Shown: positions 62,328-64,000 of the stretch, piece after piece
How the letters are laid out: the number at the start of each line of letters is the position of its first letter
Position numbering within the stretch: position 1 is the stretch's first letter
NCBI RefSeq assembly: GCF_023347295.1
Contig: NZ_CP094469.1
Coordinates: 62,001 to 126,000, forward strand
DNA from: Faecalibacterium sp. I3-3-33
Lineage (GTDB): Bacteria; Bacillota; Clostridia; Oscillospirales; Ruminococcaceae
DNA: 64,000 nt
Direction of reading: 5' to 3'
Position numbers and translations under genes: made by a program
Notes under the pieces: generated by a model
Seen by the model: the letters and a program-made list of their open reading frames with translations, nothing else
What the model was told of the DNA's origin: nothing
Database searches by the model: none

Positions 62328-62621
62328 TCAGCTTGTCGCTCCCTCTGCTCGTTTTTTCAGATATTCCCGCGCTGGTTCACTCGTCAAGGCAAGCCGGAGA
62401 AGTGCTGTGGCTTCCTCGTCGGTCATGTTCTTTGCTTCCGGCACAATGCTTTCAAAGACCGCGCCCCGGACAATAAGGCGGTGGCTGCGCGTTCTGCGTT
62501 CCTCTTTGGATAGCTTCTGACGCAACATCTTTTCTCGGTTCTCAAACTGCCGGATTTTCTTCTTTCCGTCCTCAATCTCGGCTTGCAACTCCTCGCGGGT
62601 TTTCTCTCTTGGCTTTGTCAT
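62328..62621 (-). CDS. DUF3847-like protein
   Basis: The 97-residue protein begins MTKPREKTREELQAEIEDGKKKIRQFENREKMLRQKLSKEERRTRSHRLIVRGA, a coiled coil with a basic core, as in DUF3847 proteins that accompany MobA/MobL relaxases. AAAGGAG precedes the ATG at 62621. It probably belongs to the relaxosome in the way MobC does. Confidence 0.8.
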   Translation of the reverse strand: MTKPREKTREELQAEIEDGKKKIRQFENREKMLRQKLSKEERRTRSHRLIVRGAVFESIVPEAKNMTDEEATALLRLALTSEPAREYLKKRAEGATS

Positions 62622-62773
62622 GGTTGGGCGCTCCTTTCTGCTCATAAGCATAGAAAAAGGACAGTCGATTTTCTCGGCTGCCCTTGTAAAATAGAAAACT
62701 TATTTACTTTGCAAGAAGGTTTTGTTCGGATACTTTTTCATCAGAAGTATGGCTTGTTTGGGCGTGGGGCATA

Positions 62774-63622
62774 TCAGTCTGAGTTTCCGTCAAAGTCTGT
62801 GTTATGATAGTGTTCATATAACCAGTATTTTCCCTCAAACTCAACGACAATGTTATCGCCGTACTGATAAACCGCAGCCCCTACAATATCATCATTTGCT
62901 TGGAAATTTTCTTTTGGTTCTTCCGAAGAACTAACTGTGTTTTCGATTTTTCCTAACAAATTGAAAGAACTTTTTTCATCTGCGAAGTTGGGTTGAGAGT
63001 CAACGATTTGATAAAGCGTATCATTTACATAGACCATAGGAGCAATATCTCCAGAAATGGGAACCAATGCCTTTAGCAAATCTTCTCCTGTTACACCTAA
63101 TTGTGCTTCATCGCTTGCAAAAGGAATACGCAGCAGGTATTGTTGGTCTACTTCGTAAAGATAAATATAAATGCCTGAGCCAACATCTTGTGTGTCACCT
63201 AAAAGAGAAAGAACATCTTCTCTTGTCATGGTCGGTGTTAGTTCTTTAATTTGCTCAGATGTTACCTGCGTCGGTGTATCGAGCGGTTCTTTGTTTTCTG
63301 GTATTAGACTAAGGATTTCTTCAGTCAACGGGTTACTTTCTCCTGCGTCAATCGTTTTTGCAGCTTCTTTTATTTCTTTATGAGAATAGTCGCTCAAATC
63401 TTCAACAGCAATGCCGAGAGAATTGAGATAATCAACCGCTGCATTATATTGAATTATATCAACGGCAAATGCGGTCAATGGTATCATCAAGCACAAGCAA
63501 GCTGCAATAGCCCCCCACTTTACCCAAATGGGCTTTTTGGCTTTCTTCTTGTAGTTGAGAGCTTCATCGACATATTTTGTGTCAAGCTCGCTCATAGCGT
63601 CGGAAAACTTCTTTGCATTCAT
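62774..63622 (-). CDS. Membrane-anchored anti-sigma-like protein
   Basis: The 282-residue protein has a cytoplasmic N-terminus (MNAKKFSDAMSELDTKYVDEALNYKKK), one transmembrane helix at about 33-55, and an extracellular domain of about 225 residues. Its ATG overlaps the stop of the sigma gene by 4 bases. This layout is typical of anti-sigma factors paired with ECF sigma factors in Clostridia, with the outer domain sensing a signal. The pair is more AT-rich than the mobilization genes beside it. Confidence 0.7.
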   Translation of the reverse strand: MNAKKFSDAMSELDTKYVDEALNYKKKAKKPIWVKWGAIAACLCLMIPLTAFAVDIIQYNAAVDYLNSLGIAVEDLSDYSHKEIKEAAKTIDAGESNPLTEEILSLIPENKEPLDTPTQVTSEQIKELTPTMTREDVLSLLGDTQDVGSGIYIYLYEVDQQYLLRIPFASDEAQLGVTGEDLLKALVPISGDIAPMVYVNDTLYQIVDSQPNFADEKSSFNLLGKIENTVSSSEEPKENFQANDDIVGAAVYQYGDNIVVEFEGKYWLYEHYHNTDFDGNSD

Positions 63623-64000
63623 ACGAATACCTCTCTTTCAATCAAATATTGCTTCATCTTCTCGCGGATACGGGTCAGCCGGACAGAAATGTTTTTTTCT
63701 GAAAGCCCCATAAACTCGGCTATGTCCTTATAGCTGTCGGAAAACCAATAGCGGCGCATGAAAATAACGCGGTTTTCGGTAGTCAGCGTGTCTAAAAATG
63801 CTTCAATGATACGGGCTAACTCTTTGGCTTCGATTTCTGCTTCTACTGTATTCGGGGCTGCTATACAGGCTTCAATTTCTTCCAAAGCAATCGTGTAATG
63901 GCTGCTCCGTTTGGCTGCTTCCTTTCTCCAATAGATTTTGAGTGAAATGTTCCGAACGATTTTAACAAGATAAGATAGCAGCGGGTTAGGTCGTGCCGGG
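63619..64000 (-). CDS. ECF-type RNA polymerase sigma factor, partial
   Basis: The frame is open to the right edge, so the N-terminus is outside the window. The visible part has the end of region 2 (LLSYLVKIVRNISLKIYWRKEAAKR) and region 4 (IIEAFLDTLTTENRVIFMRRYWFSDSYKDIAEFMGLSEKNISVRLTRIREKMKQYL). A TTG at 63885 is internal and not the start. It is coupled to the anti-sigma-like gene. Confidence 0.85.
   Translation of the reverse strand, partial: PARPNPLLSYLVKIVRNISLKIYWRKEAAKRSSHYTIALEEIEACIAAPNTVEAEIEAKELARIIEAFLDTLTTENRVIFMRRYWFSDSYKDIAEFMGLSEKNISVRLTRIREKMKQYLIEREVFV

Overview
The window looks like a gut Firmicute of the Oscillospiraceae, most likely Faecalibacterium or a close relative. 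This is an inference from the GC-rich codon use, AGGAGG-type ribosome sites, a mannose-family PTS, YitT and Trep_Strep-type ECF transporters, and Clostridia-type serine recombinases. Almost everything right of about 6.2 kb is mobile DNA, built from several integrative elements packed end to end.

Layout. (1) 1-6.17 kb is chromosome-like: the end of a membrane gene, a C-terminal scrap of a ZIP metal transporter, an AraC regulator, a lipoprotein and two half-size ABC exporters that probably form a heterodimer. (2) 6.2-7.77 kb is a large serine recombinase whose 3' end runs into the next element. (3) About 7.77-22.05 kb is an integrative mobilizable element (IME1). It has integrase, excisionase, an iteron array, helicase-primase, CHC2 primase, relaxase and MobC. 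Its cargo is a GntR-controlled PTS IIA-IIB-IIC-IID operon with an SIS-domain deglycase-like enzyme, then a HAD phosphatase and YitT; the arrangement resembles fructoselysine/glucoselysine uptake. (4) About 22.05-37.65 kb is a second, related element (IME2) in tandem. It has integrase, excisionase, MobV relaxase, iterons, helicase-primase, CHC2 primase and an XRE regulator. Its cargo is a predicted ADP-ribosyltransferase-like protein and a restriction island: two C5-cytosine methyltransferases, a Sau3AI-family nuclease, a BglII-like nuclease, Vsr and a DUF4365-like protein. The junctions at 22.0 and 37.6 kb carry an identical 45-bp 3' piece of a tRNA-Arg(ACG) gene. Each element has its own matched pair of arm-type repeats inside its two ends.

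(5) 37.7-57.5 kb is part of a conjugative/mobilizable transposon. It starts with a TnpX-type serine recombinase, followed by a helix-turn-helix protein and sigma factor. An AraC-controlled ECF transporter (S, T, double ATPase) is joined to two ABC half-transporters. MobC, relaxase, BRO protein, transfer-associated genes, an ArdA/ArdC antirestriction fusion and a 5'-truncated topoisomerase III follow. (6) 57.58-62.6 kb is another mobilization module: a TnpW-like small protein, a Toprim/RepA-type primase-ATPase, an AT-rich membrane gene, a MobA/MobL relaxase, an oriT with the IncQ/pIP501-type nick sequence and DUF3847. (7) 62.7-64 kb is an AT-rich pair of anti-sigma-like and ECF sigma genes; the sigma gene runs off the right edge.

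The most notable points are the tandem tRNA-Arg elements with cognate arm sites, a sugar-amine PTS carried as IME cargo, and the divergent restriction/methylation promoter. In that promoter the GATC sequence, the expected target of the encoded Sau3AI-like enzyme, lies inside both predicted -35 boxes and an 11-bp inverted repeat, which suggests expression control by methylation. All functions are read from sequence and family knowledge; no database search was run.
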